This document shows, in pieces, positions 8,150-16,188 of a stretch of DNA of 64,000 nt. How positions within the stretch are numbered: position 1 is the stretch's first letter; each line of letters opens with the position of its first letter. The notes under the pieces are model-generated. The model did not search any database, was not told where the DNA came from, and worked only from the letters and a program-made list of their open reading frames with translations. Source of the DNA: Bacteroides gallinarum DSM 18171 = JCM 13658 (GTDB taxonomy: Bacteria > Bacteroidota > Bacteroidia > Bacteroidales > Bacteroidaceae); the NCBI RefSeq assembly GCF_000374365.1, contig NZ_KB894132.1, positions 1 to 64,000 on the forward strand, given 5' to 3'. Position numbers and translations under genes: made by a program.

Positions 8150-8258
8150 ACTCTTTTTCACCGCAGGCTGCGCAGGATTACTACGGATTGTGTTTATTGA
8201 TAATCAATGATTTAATTTAAGCCTGTGTGAATTTGTGGTAATCTGTGGTGAGTTCTGG
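8150..8258. repeat. degenerate copy of the CACCACGGATT-type intergenic repeat
   Basis: The stretch contains TTTCACCGCAGGCTGCGCAG and, in opposite orientation, GTGGTAATCTGTGGTGAG, separated by an AT-rich spacer (TTGATAATCAATGATTTAA). The wording resembles the clean inverted repeat at 273-370. It is probably a decayed member of the same dispersed family. No gene is supported in 8061-8294. Confidence 0.4.
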
Positions 8259-8294
8259 TTATTTGGTTTTACGGGATAGGGAGCGGAATCGCTT

Positions 8295-8732
8295 TTACCA
8301 CCAGTTATATTCATCGCTATAAGTGTCAAAAACGGGTTCTTCGCCTATGTTGTGTTGACGGAATGCTTTACGGATGTATGCTTGGTCTTCGGGAGAAAGG
8401 TAGGATTCTTCGCGGTAGAAACGGTAGTATTTGCCCCGGCCGAAGTAGGAGATGAGCTGGTTTTTCAGTGTGTGCAGGTGTTTGTAGGGAACGTTGTCGA
8501 GCAGGTGGCTGATTCCCCATGCCACATGTACTTTTTGTACCGACTGGAAGTAGGGGCATAGGTTGTTGTCCTGGGGGATGCACAACGGGTTGATAGTGGG
8601 GATAGACGGGTATTCGGTAGTGTCGCGTACGGCGGCAAGGCGGTGCAGGCAGGTTTCGGCTTTCGGGCATGGGGCGTTGAAACAGCGTGGGAAACTGTAA
8701 GGCGCCAGCGGCTTTTCTGTGGAATGTTTCAT
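8295..8732 (-). CDS. hypothetical protein of a Bacteroidales-specific family (DUF6078-like)
   Basis: 145 residues with no signal peptide. The N-terminal half carries paired cysteines (RCFNAPCPKAETCLHR, later NPLCIPQ and NNLCPYF) that could bind a metal. The second half is helical, with HLLDNVPYKHLHTLKNQL and ISYFGRGKYYRFYREE, then LSPEDQAYIRKAFRQH. I associate this pattern with a Bacteroidales-only domain family (DUF6078), but this is from memory. No function is known. It is a single gene flanked by repeats on one side and a pyrimidine-rich tract on the other. Confidence 0.68.
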   Translation of the reverse strand: MKHSTEKPLAPYSFPRCFNAPCPKAETCLHRLAAVRDTTEYPSIPTINPLCIPQDNNLCPYFQSVQKVHVAWGISHLLDNVPYKHLHTLKNQLISYFGRGKYYRFYREESYLSPEDQAYIRKAFRQHNIGEEPVFDTYSDEYNWW

Positions 8733-8811
8733 GTTTATCGATATTAGGATGTATCGGGCAAAGGTAAGGTCTTTTTCCGGGGAGGGGAAAGGAAATAGTG
8801 AAAAGTTTCCC

Positions 8812-8950
8812 GGTTTTCTTGCTTTTCTCTCGTTTCGTTCTTCTCTTCCTTTCTTTCTTCCTTCCTTCCTTTGCCTTCTTCTTTCCTTTTCTTCTTTTCT
8901 GTCCTATACTGTATCGTACTGTACTTTCTGTCCTATCCTTTTTTTCTGTC
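8812..8950. other. polypyrimidine tract in a non-coding gap
   Basis: About 140 nt of almost pure C and T on the plus strand (runs such as CTTCCTTTCTTTCTTCCTTC), grading into TACTGTATCGTACTGTAC. It fills part of the 496-nt gap 8733-9228, which has no supported gene. The composition could form triplex or slippage-prone DNA. It has no recognisable function. Confidence 0.6.
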
Positions 8951-9164
8951 CGGTTGTAGGGGCTGGCGGTTGAGGCTCGAGGCGGTTACGAGGCTTTCTT
9001 GTTTCTCCGGTATGGAATACGGATGACGAGGTGTGTGCTGTTTGTGTGTGCCGTTTGTGCTGGGCGGCGGCTTGTTCCGGAGCGGGAGCCGTCTGCTGCG
9101 GGTTTGCCTGCATGGGATGCCGGGTGTAACGTAAGTGAGCCGAACTTTTTCCGGTTACGGTTCT

Positions 9165-9192
9165 TTTGTCAGGAATGTAATGATTATATTCG
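9165..9192 (+). promoter_or_regulatory. weak candidate promoter for the MDR dehydrogenase
   Basis: TTTG at 9165-9168 and TATATTCG at 9185-9192 resemble the Bacteroides -33 TTTG and -7 TAnnTTTG boxes. The spacing (16 nt) is shorter than usual and the -7 box has one mismatch. It ends 36 nt before the start codon at 9229. Confidence 0.3.
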
Positions 9193-9228
9193 CAGCAAAA
9201 TAGAAACTGACAGTAAAGGAGGAAGATT

Positions 9229-10269
9229 ATGCTTGCATATACATACGTCGAACGCGGGAAGTTCGAATTGTTGGAAAAGCCGGAGCCCGTATTACAGGAT
9301 GCGCGCGATGCCATTGTGCGGATAACGCTCGGCAGTATTTGTACCAGTGACCTGCACATCAAGCACGGCAGTGTGCCGCGTGCCGTTCCCGGAATAACGG
9401 TGGGGCACGAAATGGTGGGTGTCGTGGAGCAGGTGGGGAGTGGAGTGACTTCCGTCGTGCCGGGCGATAGGGTAACTGTGAATGTGGAGACTTTCTGCGG
9501 CGAGTGCTTTTTCTGCCGCCACGGATATGTGAACAACTGTACTGATGCAAACGGTGGCTGGGCTTTGGGATGCCGTATAGACGGCGGTCAGGCGGAGTAT
9601 GTCAGGGTTCCTTATGCCGACCGGGGGCTGAACCGCATTCCCGATACGGTGAGCGATGAGCAGGCGCTTTTTGTGGGCGATATTCTGGCTACGGGTTTCT
9701 GGGCAACCCGTATCTCGGAGATTTCGGAGGAGGATACGGTTCTCGTTATCGGAGCCGGGCCTACCGGAATTTGTACTTTGCTATGTGTGATGCTGAAACG
9801 GCCTAAGCGGATTATCGTCTGTGAAAAGTCTGCTGAGAGGATACGGTTCGTCCGCGAGCATTATCCCGGCGTGCTGGTGACGGAGCCGGAAAACTGTAAG
9901 GAGTTCGTGCTTCGTAACAGCGACCACGGCGGCGCCGATGTGGTGTTGGAGGTAGCCGGAGCCGAAGATACTTTCCGCTTGGCATGGGAGTGTGCCCGTC
10001 CCAATGCAACGGTTACGGTCGTAGCTCTTTATGACAAGCCGCAACTGCTTCCTCTGCCCGATATGTATGGAAAGAACCTGACTTTTAAAACGGGTGGGGT
10101 GGACGGCTGCGACTGTGCGGAGATACTCCGCCTGATTGAGCAGGGGAGGATAGATACTACTCCGCTTATCACGCACCGGTTTTCCTTGAACGAGATTGAG
10201 GAGGCTTACCGGATTTTCGAGAACAGGCTGTACGGGGTGATTAAGGTGGCGGTAGAGGGGAGGCGGTAA
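9229..10269 (+). CDS. zinc-dependent MDR alcohol/threonine dehydrogenase-like enzyme
   Basis: 346 residues, the usual length for the family. The catalytic zinc site is visible as GSICTSDLH (Cys) and GHEMVG (His-Glu). The structural zinc loop CGECFFCRHGYVNNC supplies four cysteines. The nucleotide-binding motif is VIGAGPTGI in a Rossmann half that continues to RIIVCEKS. It should be an NAD(P)-dependent alcohol, polyol or threonine dehydrogenase; the exact substrate is not readable. It stands alone, and its end is convergent with the methyltransferase gene, 30 nt away. Confidence 0.88.
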   Translation: MLAYTYVERGKFELLEKPEPVLQDARDAIVRITLGSICTSDLHIKHGSVPRAVPGITVGHEMVGVVEQVGSGVTSVVPGDRVTVNVETFCGECFFCRHGYVNNCTDANGGWALGCRIDGGQAEYVRVPYADRGLNRIPDTVSDEQALFVGDILATGFWATRISEISEEDTVLVIGAGPTGICTLLCVMLKRPKRIIVCEKSAERIRFVREHYPGVLVTEPENCKEFVLRNSDHGGADVVLEVAGAEDTFRLAWECARPNATVTVVALYDKPQLLPLPDMYGKNLTFKTGGVDGCDCAEILRLIEQGRIDTTPLITHRFSLNEIEEAYRIFENRLYGVIKVAVEGRR

Positions 10270-10299
10270 GCAGTCCGCTGTCTTTTCTGCCGGAGGGTG

Positions 10300-11112
10300 T
10301 TAGTTGCCGGTATCCGGCGCGCGGAGTTGCCAGCAGGCAATGGCGGCTGCGGCGGCTACGTTGAGCGAATCGACTCCGTGTGACATGGGTATGCGGACAA
10401 CATAGTTGGCTTCGGCAATCGTTTCGTGCGGCAGTCCGTCTCCTTCGGTTCCCATTATGATAGCCAGCTTGGGTTCGGTTGCCAGCACGGGGCTGTCGAT
10501 AGGGATAGAGTTGTCGGTAAGTGCCATAGCTGCCGTACGGAACCCCAGTTCGTTGAGCCTGCTAAGGGGAGCTTCCAGCCATGTCCACGGTACGAGGAAC
10601 ACTGACCCCATGGATACTCTTACCGCACGGCGGTTGAGTGGGTCGCAGGAGGTGGGTGTGAGCAGCACGGCGTCTATGCCGAGTGCGGCGGCCGAGCGGA
10701 AAATCGCTCCGATATTGGTGGTGTCTACTACGCCGTCCACTACCACGATGCGGCGGGCTGTCCGGCAGATGTCTTCGAGGCTGCGCAGCCGGGGACGCCG
10801 CATGGCGCAAAGAACGCCGCGGGTAAGGGTGTATCCGGTGAGTGTGGCGAGCAGTTCTCTTTTACCGGTATAGACCGGGATGTCTCCGCAGCGTTCGATA
10901 AGGGGAGCGGCATCGCCCGTGATGTGTTTCTGCTCGCACAAGAGTGCAAGGGGTTCGTAGCCTGCATCTAAGGCTACGGAGATTACTTTGGGGCTTTCTG
11001 CAATGAAGATGCCTTTGACCGGTTCGAGGCGGTTGCGTAGCTGGGCTTCGGTGAGGGTACTGAATATTTCTACTCCGGAGTGGGAGAGGGTGGTTATCTC
11101 GATGATTGCCAT
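10300..11112 (-). CDS. SpoU/TrmH-family RNA 2'-O-methyltransferase
   Basis: 270 residues. The N-terminal 100 residues are a substrate-binding domain (FIAESPKVISVALDAG). The C-terminal part is the trefoil-knot SPOUT domain with its three motifs: TTNIGAIFRSAAALG, IIMGTEGDGLPHETI and IPMSHGVDSLNVAAAAAI. These bind SAM and catalyse ribose methylation of tRNA or rRNA. The target base is unknown. It is a single gene convergent with the dehydrogenase. The start MAIIEITTL is the only reasonable ATG. Confidence 0.88.
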   Translation of the reverse strand: MAIIEITTLSHSGVEIFSTLTEAQLRNRLEPVKGIFIAESPKVISVALDAGYEPLALLCEQKHITGDAAPLIERCGDIPVYTGKRELLATLTGYTLTRGVLCAMRRPRLRSLEDICRTARRIVVVDGVVDTTNIGAIFRSAAALGIDAVLLTPTSCDPLNRRAVRVSMGSVFLVPWTWLEAPLSRLNELGFRTAAMALTDNSIPIDSPVLATEPKLAIIMGTEGDGLPHETIAEANYVVRIPMSHGVDSLNVAAAAAIACWQLRAPDTGN

Positions 11113-12037
11113 ATGGTTGTTCTTTTATGTTTTTAATCTGCGGTGCGTTATTTCCGGTTATCCTTACGTTAATAGGGGTGTTGCAAGGTATTAGTCGCCG
11201 GTTAGGGTGTCGTTCTTTTCCGCTATGTTCGATTTATCATAGTTGTTATCAGTCTCTTTTTCTTTAATCGGTTTACTTTAGTCGGTGTGGGCAGCCGTTT
11301 GGTAAACGGGGGTGAAGGTGCAGGAAATTCAATTTAGCGTTATTTGCGGAGTATCCTGAACGTCCCGCACTGTATTTCTTCTTTTCTTCTTTGTGTTCTT
11401 TTCTTCTTATCTTCTTATGTTCTTTTGTCTTGTGTTCTTTTGCCGGATGTTTTTTGTTAAATGTTCTTTTGTTAGATGTTCTTTTGTCGAAAATCCGGTT
11501 ACAAAAGTAGGTAAAATAGAACAGAAACAGGTAGGGGAGCGATTGATTTTTTATGTAAGCGGTTAGGGGGATGTACTTTTGCATTGTCGGCGGAAGGGGG
11601 AGAGTGGCGGGTTAGAGGTCGGATTAGGGATTATGTTTGTGCGTTACATGTAAAGCCATTCTGCTGTGTAGGTTATAGTCGTAGTTCCAGTACAGTTTCT
11701 TCCACATGGCAATGGTATTATGAATTATGATAAAGACGGAACACGGTTAATGATGAATCGGCTTAGTCATGTAGTTATCATTTATGGGAGGCTCGTCGGG
11801 CTGGCTGGCAATCTTTGTTGTACAATATTTCTTCCGCAGGTAAGCTTATAGGGCTTTACGGGTTTGAGTTTATCGCCATAATGTTTCCTTTGTCTCTTGT
11901 TTCTTGCGTAGCAGCGATGAAGGCTTACTTTATGAGTTTGCTGTATAAGGTAGCGGTATATCAGGTAGTTTGGCATACCTTTTGTACGCATTCTATATCA
12001 AAATCAGATAATTATGGATATACTGAATCTCAAGCAA
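11113..12037. other. long non-coding gap with low-complexity TTCTTTTG repeats
   Basis: No gene is supported here. From 11385 to 11500 the plus strand repeats the phrase TGTTCTTTTG(T/C) about five times (TTCTTTGTGTTCTTTTC, TATGTTCTTTTGTCTTG, TGTTCTTTTGCCGG, ATGTTCTTTTGTTAG, ATGTTCTTTTGTCG). The minus strand therefore has a Lys-rich open frame (KEHKTKEHKK) that looks like a by-product of the repeat. The remainder (11510-12037) is ordinary mixed sequence with no RNA gene I can recognise. Confidence 0.6.
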
Positions 12038-12079
12038 ATCGTCTCATTGTTCATACTAACTTTAAAACAAAGAGACGAT
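12038..12079 (+). promoter_or_regulatory. hairpin sequestering the start codon of the next gene
   Basis: Arms of 14 nt (12038-12051, ATCGTCTCATTGTT, and 12066-12079, AACAAAGAGACGAT) are complementary with one mismatch around a 14-nt loop. The right arm ends on the first two bases of the ATG at 12078. In the transcript the start codon region would be paired, so initiation could depend on opening this stem. This is an inference from position. Confidence 0.5.
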
Positions 12080-12353
12080 GGACAAAAGAAACAAACTTTG
12101 GAGACGTAAACAACAGAATCGGTTATTCAAGGCTCGCATGCTTCTTTATGCTGCTTATGGGAGTTGCATTATTCGTGAAGACGGCAGTTGTTATGAACAT
12201 CCTCACTGGTTCGAACTGGCTGGGGAGAAGTGGGCGCAGGTTTACAAAACTACGGGTACTCCGTGTAGTTGCTGTATGTGTAGGGGTGAGGAGTATAATC
12301 GTGGGGAGTATAAACGGGAGACTTTGCGCATTATTAAAGAGGCGGAGGATTGA
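12078..12353 (+). CDS. small conserved basic protein with CxCxxC-type cysteines (91 aa)
   Basis: Starts MDKRNKLWRRKQQNRLFKAR, very basic, then an acidic/aromatic centre (YEHPHWFELAGEKWAQVYKT) and a cysteine cluster TPCSCCMCRGEEYNR, ending RETLRIIKEAED. I recall close relatives in many Bacteroidales genomes. The basic N-terminus and compact cysteine cluster suggest nucleic-acid or ribosome contact and possibly a metal site; no function is established. The stop codon lies 259 nt before the next small gene. The ATG lies within the hairpin at 12038-12079. Confidence 0.72.
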   Translation: MDKRNKLWRRKQQNRLFKARMLLYAAYGSCIIREDGSCYEHPHWFELAGEKWAQVYKTTGTPCSCCMCRGEEYNRGEYKRETLRIIKEAED

Positions 12354-12561
12354 ATGCCCGGTTACGTAGAAAGGGGAAAGTTATGTCGAGAGGTAAACAT
12401 TGCCTGGAGTTTTGTAGGCGTTTGACAGAGCCGTACATCGTTATGGCTTAAAAAGTCTTGCAAGCGTTGGGTAGAGACGGAAGGAAAACTTCGGCGTAGC
12501 TTTGGCTTATTGTAAATCGAGAAAGAAAGGCAGACATGCCTGTAACTGTCTTTTGACATCT

Positions 12562-12591
12562 TCCCCTCTGTGCTTTTGTGTACAGAGGGGA
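12562..12591 (+). promoter_or_regulatory. leader hairpin before a small gene
   Basis: TCCCCTCTGT (12562-12571) pairs perfectly with ACAGAGGGGA (12582-12591) around a 10-nt loop. It is followed by GGAAAAAAACGG and then the ATG at 12613. There is no T tract on this strand, so it is more likely a leader structure or the end of a convergent transcript than a terminator of this one. The rest of 12354-12612 shows nothing I recognise. Confidence 0.4.
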
Positions 12592-12612
12592 GGAAAAAAA
12601 CGGAATGATACC

Positions 12613-12789
12613 ATGAAACAGACGAAAAAGGATAAAATCACCCTCGATGATTACATCAAGGCTGTCAAAAAAGGAAACCGCGAAGCGGAACAGGAACTGC
12701 TTGGCCCCGGATTTCATGCCACGCATCGGATACATAGCTCTAAAAAGACTTATACTCGGAAAAGGAAGCATAAGGGTTGGGAGGAATAG
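12613..12789 (+). CDS. small hypothetical protein (58 aa)
   Basis: MKQTKKDKITLDDYIKAVKK begins a short helical, highly charged protein with EAEQELLGPGFHATHRIHSS in the middle and a basic tail (KRKHKGWEE). The start at 12613 is chosen because the in-frame upstream codons run through the leader hairpin and encode a Cys-rich, unlikely N-terminus. It resembles small conserved Bacteroidales proteins lying near regulators. Function unknown. The stop is 110 nt upstream of mnmE. Confidence 0.6.
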   Translation: MKQTKKDKITLDDYIKAVKKGNREAEQELLGPGFHATHRIHSSKKTYTRKRKHKGWEE

Positions 12790-12866
12790 GATAGCCGGTG
12801 TCGCGGAGTCGGGGAGGAGAAACGGATAACTTGTGTCATCTTATCGTTTTTATGGGAAGAAACCAT

Positions 12867-12874
12867 TATCTTTG
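12867..12874 (+). promoter_or_regulatory. candidate -7 box for mnmE
   Basis: TATCTTTG fits the Bacteroides -7 consensus TAnnTTTG exactly and lies 26 nt upstream of the mnmE start at 12900. A clear -33 TTTG at the right distance is not visible, so the assignment is tentative. Confidence 0.4.
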
Positions 12875-12899
12875 CCTTCCTAAAAACAAGCTGGAAATG

Positions 12900-14285
12900 A
12901 TGAATCAAGATACTATCTGCGCCATAGCTACCGCCCAGGGGGGAGCTATCGGGTGTATTCGTGTCTCCGGACCGGAAGCTATTGAAATCACGTCGCGTAT
13001 CTTTACTCCTGCCGCAGCCGGTAAGAGGTTGGAGGACAGCAAGCCGTATACTCTCACTTTCGGACGGATTTATGAAGATGCCGAGGTGGTAGATGAGGTG
13101 CTTGTCGGTTTGTTTCGTGCCCCTCATTCTTATACCGGCGAAAACAGTACGGAGATTACTTGTCACGGGTCTGTCTATATTCTGCAGAAGGTGTTGCAGT
13201 TGCTTATCAAAAACGGTTGCCGTATGGCCGGACCGGGCGAATATACCCAGCGTGCGTTTCTTAACGGTAAAATGGACTTGAGCCAGGCAGAGGCCGTTGC
13301 CGACCTTATCGCTTCATCGTCTGCCGCCACTCACCGCCTTGCCATGAGCCAGATGCGTGGCGGGTTCAGCAAAGAGCTGGCTTCTCTGCGCGACCGGTTG
13401 CTTCATTTTACTTCGCTCATCGAACTCGAACTGGATTTCAGTGACCATGAGGAGCTGGAGTTTGCCGACCGTTCCGAGCTTTGCCGGTTGGCAGATGATA
13501 TCGAAAAGGTTATTTTTCGGCTCGTTAACTCCTTCAGTGTAGGAAATGCCATTAAGAATGGCGTTCCGGTAGCTATCATCGGCGAAACGAATGCGGGAAA
13601 GTCTACATTGCTCAATGTGCTGCTCAACGAGGAGAGAGCCATTGTCAGCGATATTCATGGTACTACGCGCGATGTGATAGAGGATACGGTTAACATCGGC
13701 GGTATCATTTTCCGTTTTATCGATACGGCGGGTATCCGCCAAACTGATGATGTCATCGAAAGTCTCGGCATCGAACGTACTTTTCAAAAACTGGAGCAAG
13801 CGGAAATTGTCCTTTGGATGATTGATGCTACGGATGCGGATACTCAAATTTCACAGTTGTCCGCCCAGCTCTTGCCTCATTGTGCAGGAAAACAGCTTAT
13901 TCTTGTCTACAACAAATCGGATTTGGTAACGAATATGCAAAATTCCGTTCCTACCGCCTTTCCTGACAGTGTAAAGTCAATCGCCATATCTGCCAAGAGG
14001 CGTGAGCATATCGAAGAACTTCAACAGCTACTGATTGCTTCCGCCCACCTCCCCGCAATTACTCAAAACGATACCATCGTAACTAATGTCCGCCATTATG
14101 AAGCTTTAACCAATGCCTTGGAAGCCATTTATCGTGTCCAGGAAGGTTTGGCAAATAACCTTTCCGGCGATTTTATATCACAAGATATTCGGGAATGTAT
14201 ATTTCATCTGAATGATATCGCAGGAGAAGTAACGAATGATATGGTGTTGCAGAATATATTTCGGAACTTTTGTATCGGTAAGTAG
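12900..14285 (+). CDS. mnmE: tRNA modification GTPase MnmE (TrmE)
   Basis: 461 residues. With MnmG it installs cmnm5-type modifications on wobble uridine of tRNAs. The N-terminal folate-binding domain (MNQDTICAIATAQGGAIG, NGKMDLSQAEAVADLI) is followed by a helical domain and the inserted G domain: P-loop GETNAGKST, GTTRDVIED, DTAGIRQTDD and NKSD. The chain ends with the invariant FCIGK, whose Cys is part of the family hallmark. The start MNQDT at 12900 matches the family; upstream in-frame codons are not conserved-looking. It is complete and appears functional. Its last codons are the well-known integration site of SGI1-type islands, and an integrase module begins 315 nt downstream. Confidence 0.95.
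   Translation: MNQDTICAIATAQGGAIGCIRVSGPEAIEITSRIFTPAAAGKRLEDSKPYTLTFGRIYEDAEVVDEVLVGLFRAPHSYTGENSTEITCHGSVYILQKVLQLLIKNGCRMAGPGEYTQRAFLNGKMDLSQAEAVADLIASSSAATHRLAMSQMRGGFSKELASLRDRLLHFTSLIELELDFSDHEELEFADRSELCRLADDIEKVIFRLVNSFSVGNAIKNGVPVAIIGETNAGKSTLLNVLLNEERAIVSDIHGTTRDVIEDTVNIGGIIFRFIDTAGIRQTDDVIESLGIERTFQKLEQAEIVLWMIDATDADTQISQLSAQLLPHCAGKQLILVYNKSDLVTNMQNSVPTAFPDSVKSIAISAKRREHIEELQQLLIASAHLPAITQNDTIVTNVRHYEALTNALEAIYRVQEGLANNLSGDFISQDIRECIFHLNDIAGEVTNDMVLQNIFRNFCIGK
14268..14285 (+). other. candidate attachment-site core at the mnmE 3' end
   Basis: TTTTGTATCGGTAAGTAG encodes FCIGK-stop. The same codons form the attB used by SGI1-family elements in enterobacteria (established knowledge of trmE/thdF islands). 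Here an integrative element begins directly downstream, so this may be its attL core. The partner copy would lie right of the window, so this is unproven. Confidence 0.35.
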
Positions 14286-14326
14286 CTGATTATCAACAAT
14301 ATTACAATATATCGCTAACTGTCTGA

Positions 14327-14352
14327 AAGCCACCGTTTTGGTGGCTTTTTTC
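14327..14352 (+). terminator. rho-independent terminator of mnmE
   Basis: GCCACC-GTTTT-GGTGGC followed by TTTTTT, 41 nt after the mnmE stop codon. AAA precedes the stem, so the hairpin could also work in reverse. Confidence 0.85.
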
Positions 14353-14487
14353 ATTTTAACACTTTCCATTTGAAACTTGTTACAACCAGTTTTTAAGGGT
14401 AAATTTGGCTCAAATATCGTTCCTATCCCTAAATTTTGCGACCAAATGGCAATGAGAAAATGACATATATGGCACCTTATGCAAAAA

Positions 14488-14569
14488 CTGCAAAAGTGAT
14501 AAATGTGCGCCCGTTGACATGTTGGACACCTCGTGAAAATTCCTGCAAATACCTGAAAATTGCTGCAAA
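14488..14569. repeat. direct repeats near the element end, candidate integrase/regulator arm sites
   Basis: GAAAATTCCTGCAAA (14535-14549) and GAAAATTGCTGCAAA (14555-14569) repeat with a 20-bp period, and a shorter CTGCAAAA sits at 14488-14495. They lie between the mnmE terminator and the HTH gene, where arm-type binding sites of a tyrosine integrase or its HTH partner would be expected. Role inferred. Nothing else was recognised in the 314-nt gap 14286-14599. Confidence 0.45.
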
Positions 14570-14599
14570 GGAAATGGACGATTTTAACATGCCAAAAAG

Positions 14600-16108
14600 A
14601 TGAAGATATTAAAGAAATGTTTAACATGTGGAGCAGAGTTTATTGCATCCAAGATGTCAAATAAATACTGCTGTAGAGAGTGCGAACGTGACGCATCTCG
14701 CAAACGTGAAGCAAAACGTAAAAAAAGTGTCCGGGAAAGTGAAAAAGAAGCAGCTCTTGATAAAGAAAGAGATGCAGTTGCTTCACGACCATTTTTGACA
14801 CCCTCAGATGTTGCCTTATTACTTGATATGAGTGTTAGCACTGTTTATAGATGTTTCTATTCCGGAATCATCAAGGCAGTGAGAATACGTAGAAAAACCC
14901 TTGTCCGTCGTGAGGATCTTGACAAATACTTTGAGGATGCAGGACCTTATAGAAAAAGAAGTTACAAGCGTAAGCAAGAACAAGAATACTATACCCTACA
15001 AGAGATTATGGATAAGTATAAAATTGGACGTAAAGCTGTATGGGGACGTTGTGACAGATTAGGCATCCCTAAAGTTTACGAAGGGCGTAATACTTTCTAC
15101 AGTAAAAAGCTTATTGACGCAAATTTCTCTGAGCTTCTTGATGTCATAGACATTGATAACTATTACACATTGAGTCAAATCATGGAAATGTACAATATGA
15201 CTCAGGGTGCGGCTCTTTGTTTTGTAAAATACCATGCGGTTCCCAGGGTAAAGAGAAATGGCAGGTCTTATTATTCTAAGGTTCATATAGATTGTATAAA
15301 ACACAAGACCGATGAAATTGATCCTGACTGGTACTCTTATGAAGAAGCTATGCAAAAGTATGGCATAACTAAAGATCAGGTAAGTTATACTCTAAAGACC
15401 TATAGCATTAAGACTGAAAAGCGTGGAAAATTCACCATGATTTATCGGACGGATTTTGATAATATCATGCATCAACGTCTTCAAAATTCAACTCCACTAA
15501 TAAAGTCAAATGGTGAAGAAAAGGTTGTTTTCACGGCAAAGCAACAGGAAAAAATCTGTCCAGCAACTCCTGAAGGATACTATTCTACTGATGAGGTAGC
15601 AGAGATGTTTAAAATATCAATAAAGCATGCTGGAGTTATAACAAGAGAGAACAACATACCTAAGATAGCACTGAAAGGATTTAATTTCTATGAGAAGGGA
15701 TCCATTGACCTGTTATACAACAAAAAGAATAAGTATGCAGAAATCACAGACTGGATAACGCCAGAGGAAATGCGTACAACATTTAAAATGACAGCAGATG
15801 GTGTACGCTCTTTTATTCATAGACATAAGATTCCAGCAAAGGTTGAGTATGGTAGTACCTATTATTCCAAACAACACATAGAGGAAATAAAGAATGGATA
15901 TTTTGTTGGTAGAGACAGGTATTATTCCGTAGAAGAAGCTACAAAGAAATATAATCTTACAAATTCACTTGTCTTCTATTACGTCAATCACTATAAGCTC
16001 ACCAGAGTAAAGAAGCAGAAATTCATCTTTTTTAGAAAAGAAGAATTTGACCGGTTAATGGAAAAACGGTTCTCAGAAGATGATTTTATAGCAAATATTG
16101 ATATATAG
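14600..16108 (+). CDS. zinc-ribbon protein with seven tandem helix-turn-helix modules
   Basis: 502 residues. Residues 7-28 form a small zinc finger (CLTCGAEF then YCCREC), followed by a basic linker. Then come seven repeats of a MerR/excisionase-like HTH unit, at about 65-113, 130-175, 188-235, 243-293, 327-373, 385-432 and 440-491. Each begins with a phrase such as YYTLQEIMDKYKI, WYSYEEAMQKYGI or YYSTDEVAEMFKI and ends with a YYSK/FYEK-type strand. Such a chain could read a long DNA site in steps of one module. It lies directly upstream of the integrase, so it is probably the integration/excision cofactor or regulator. The nested element has a shorter, three-module relative before its own integrase (25920-26741). 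Confidence 0.75.
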   Translation: MKILKKCLTCGAEFIASKMSNKYCCRECERDASRKREAKRKKSVRESEKEAALDKERDAVASRPFLTPSDVALLLDMSVSTVYRCFYSGIIKAVRIRRKTLVRREDLDKYFEDAGPYRKRSYKRKQEQEYYTLQEIMDKYKIGRKAVWGRCDRLGIPKVYEGRNTFYSKKLIDANFSELLDVIDIDNYYTLSQIMEMYNMTQGAALCFVKYHAVPRVKRNGRSYYSKVHIDCIKHKTDEIDPDWYSYEEAMQKYGITKDQVSYTLKTYSIKTEKRGKFTMIYRTDFDNIMHQRLQNSTPLIKSNGEEKVVFTAKQQEKICPATPEGYYSTDEVAEMFKISIKHAGVITRENNIPKIALKGFNFYEKGSIDLLYNKKNKYAEITDWITPEEMRTTFKMTADGVRSFIHRHKIPAKVEYGSTYYSKQHIEEIKNGYFVGRDRYYSVEEATKKYNLTNSLVFYYVNHYKLTRVKKQKFIFFRKEEFDRLMEKRFSEDDFIANIDI

Positions 16109-16188
16109 TGATATTTACTTTCAATTTACCGATGTCAGCAATATATCATTCGAGAATTTTGAGACATAAAACTATAAAAACAAATAAT

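Noticed and set aside
7639-8220. Protein-coding genes on either strand across the repeat array
   Set aside because: The peptides are repetitive on both strands (NKVF, TKCS), as expected from translating a dyad-symmetric repeat.
11273-11584. Lys-rich 103-residue minus-strand frame
   Set aside because: It is produced by the TTCTTTTG repeat read on the opposite strand; no independent support.
11815-12369. 184-residue frame overlapping the small gene at 12078
   Set aside because: Composition is not protein-like, there is no domain, and it overlaps a well-supported conserved small protein in another frame.
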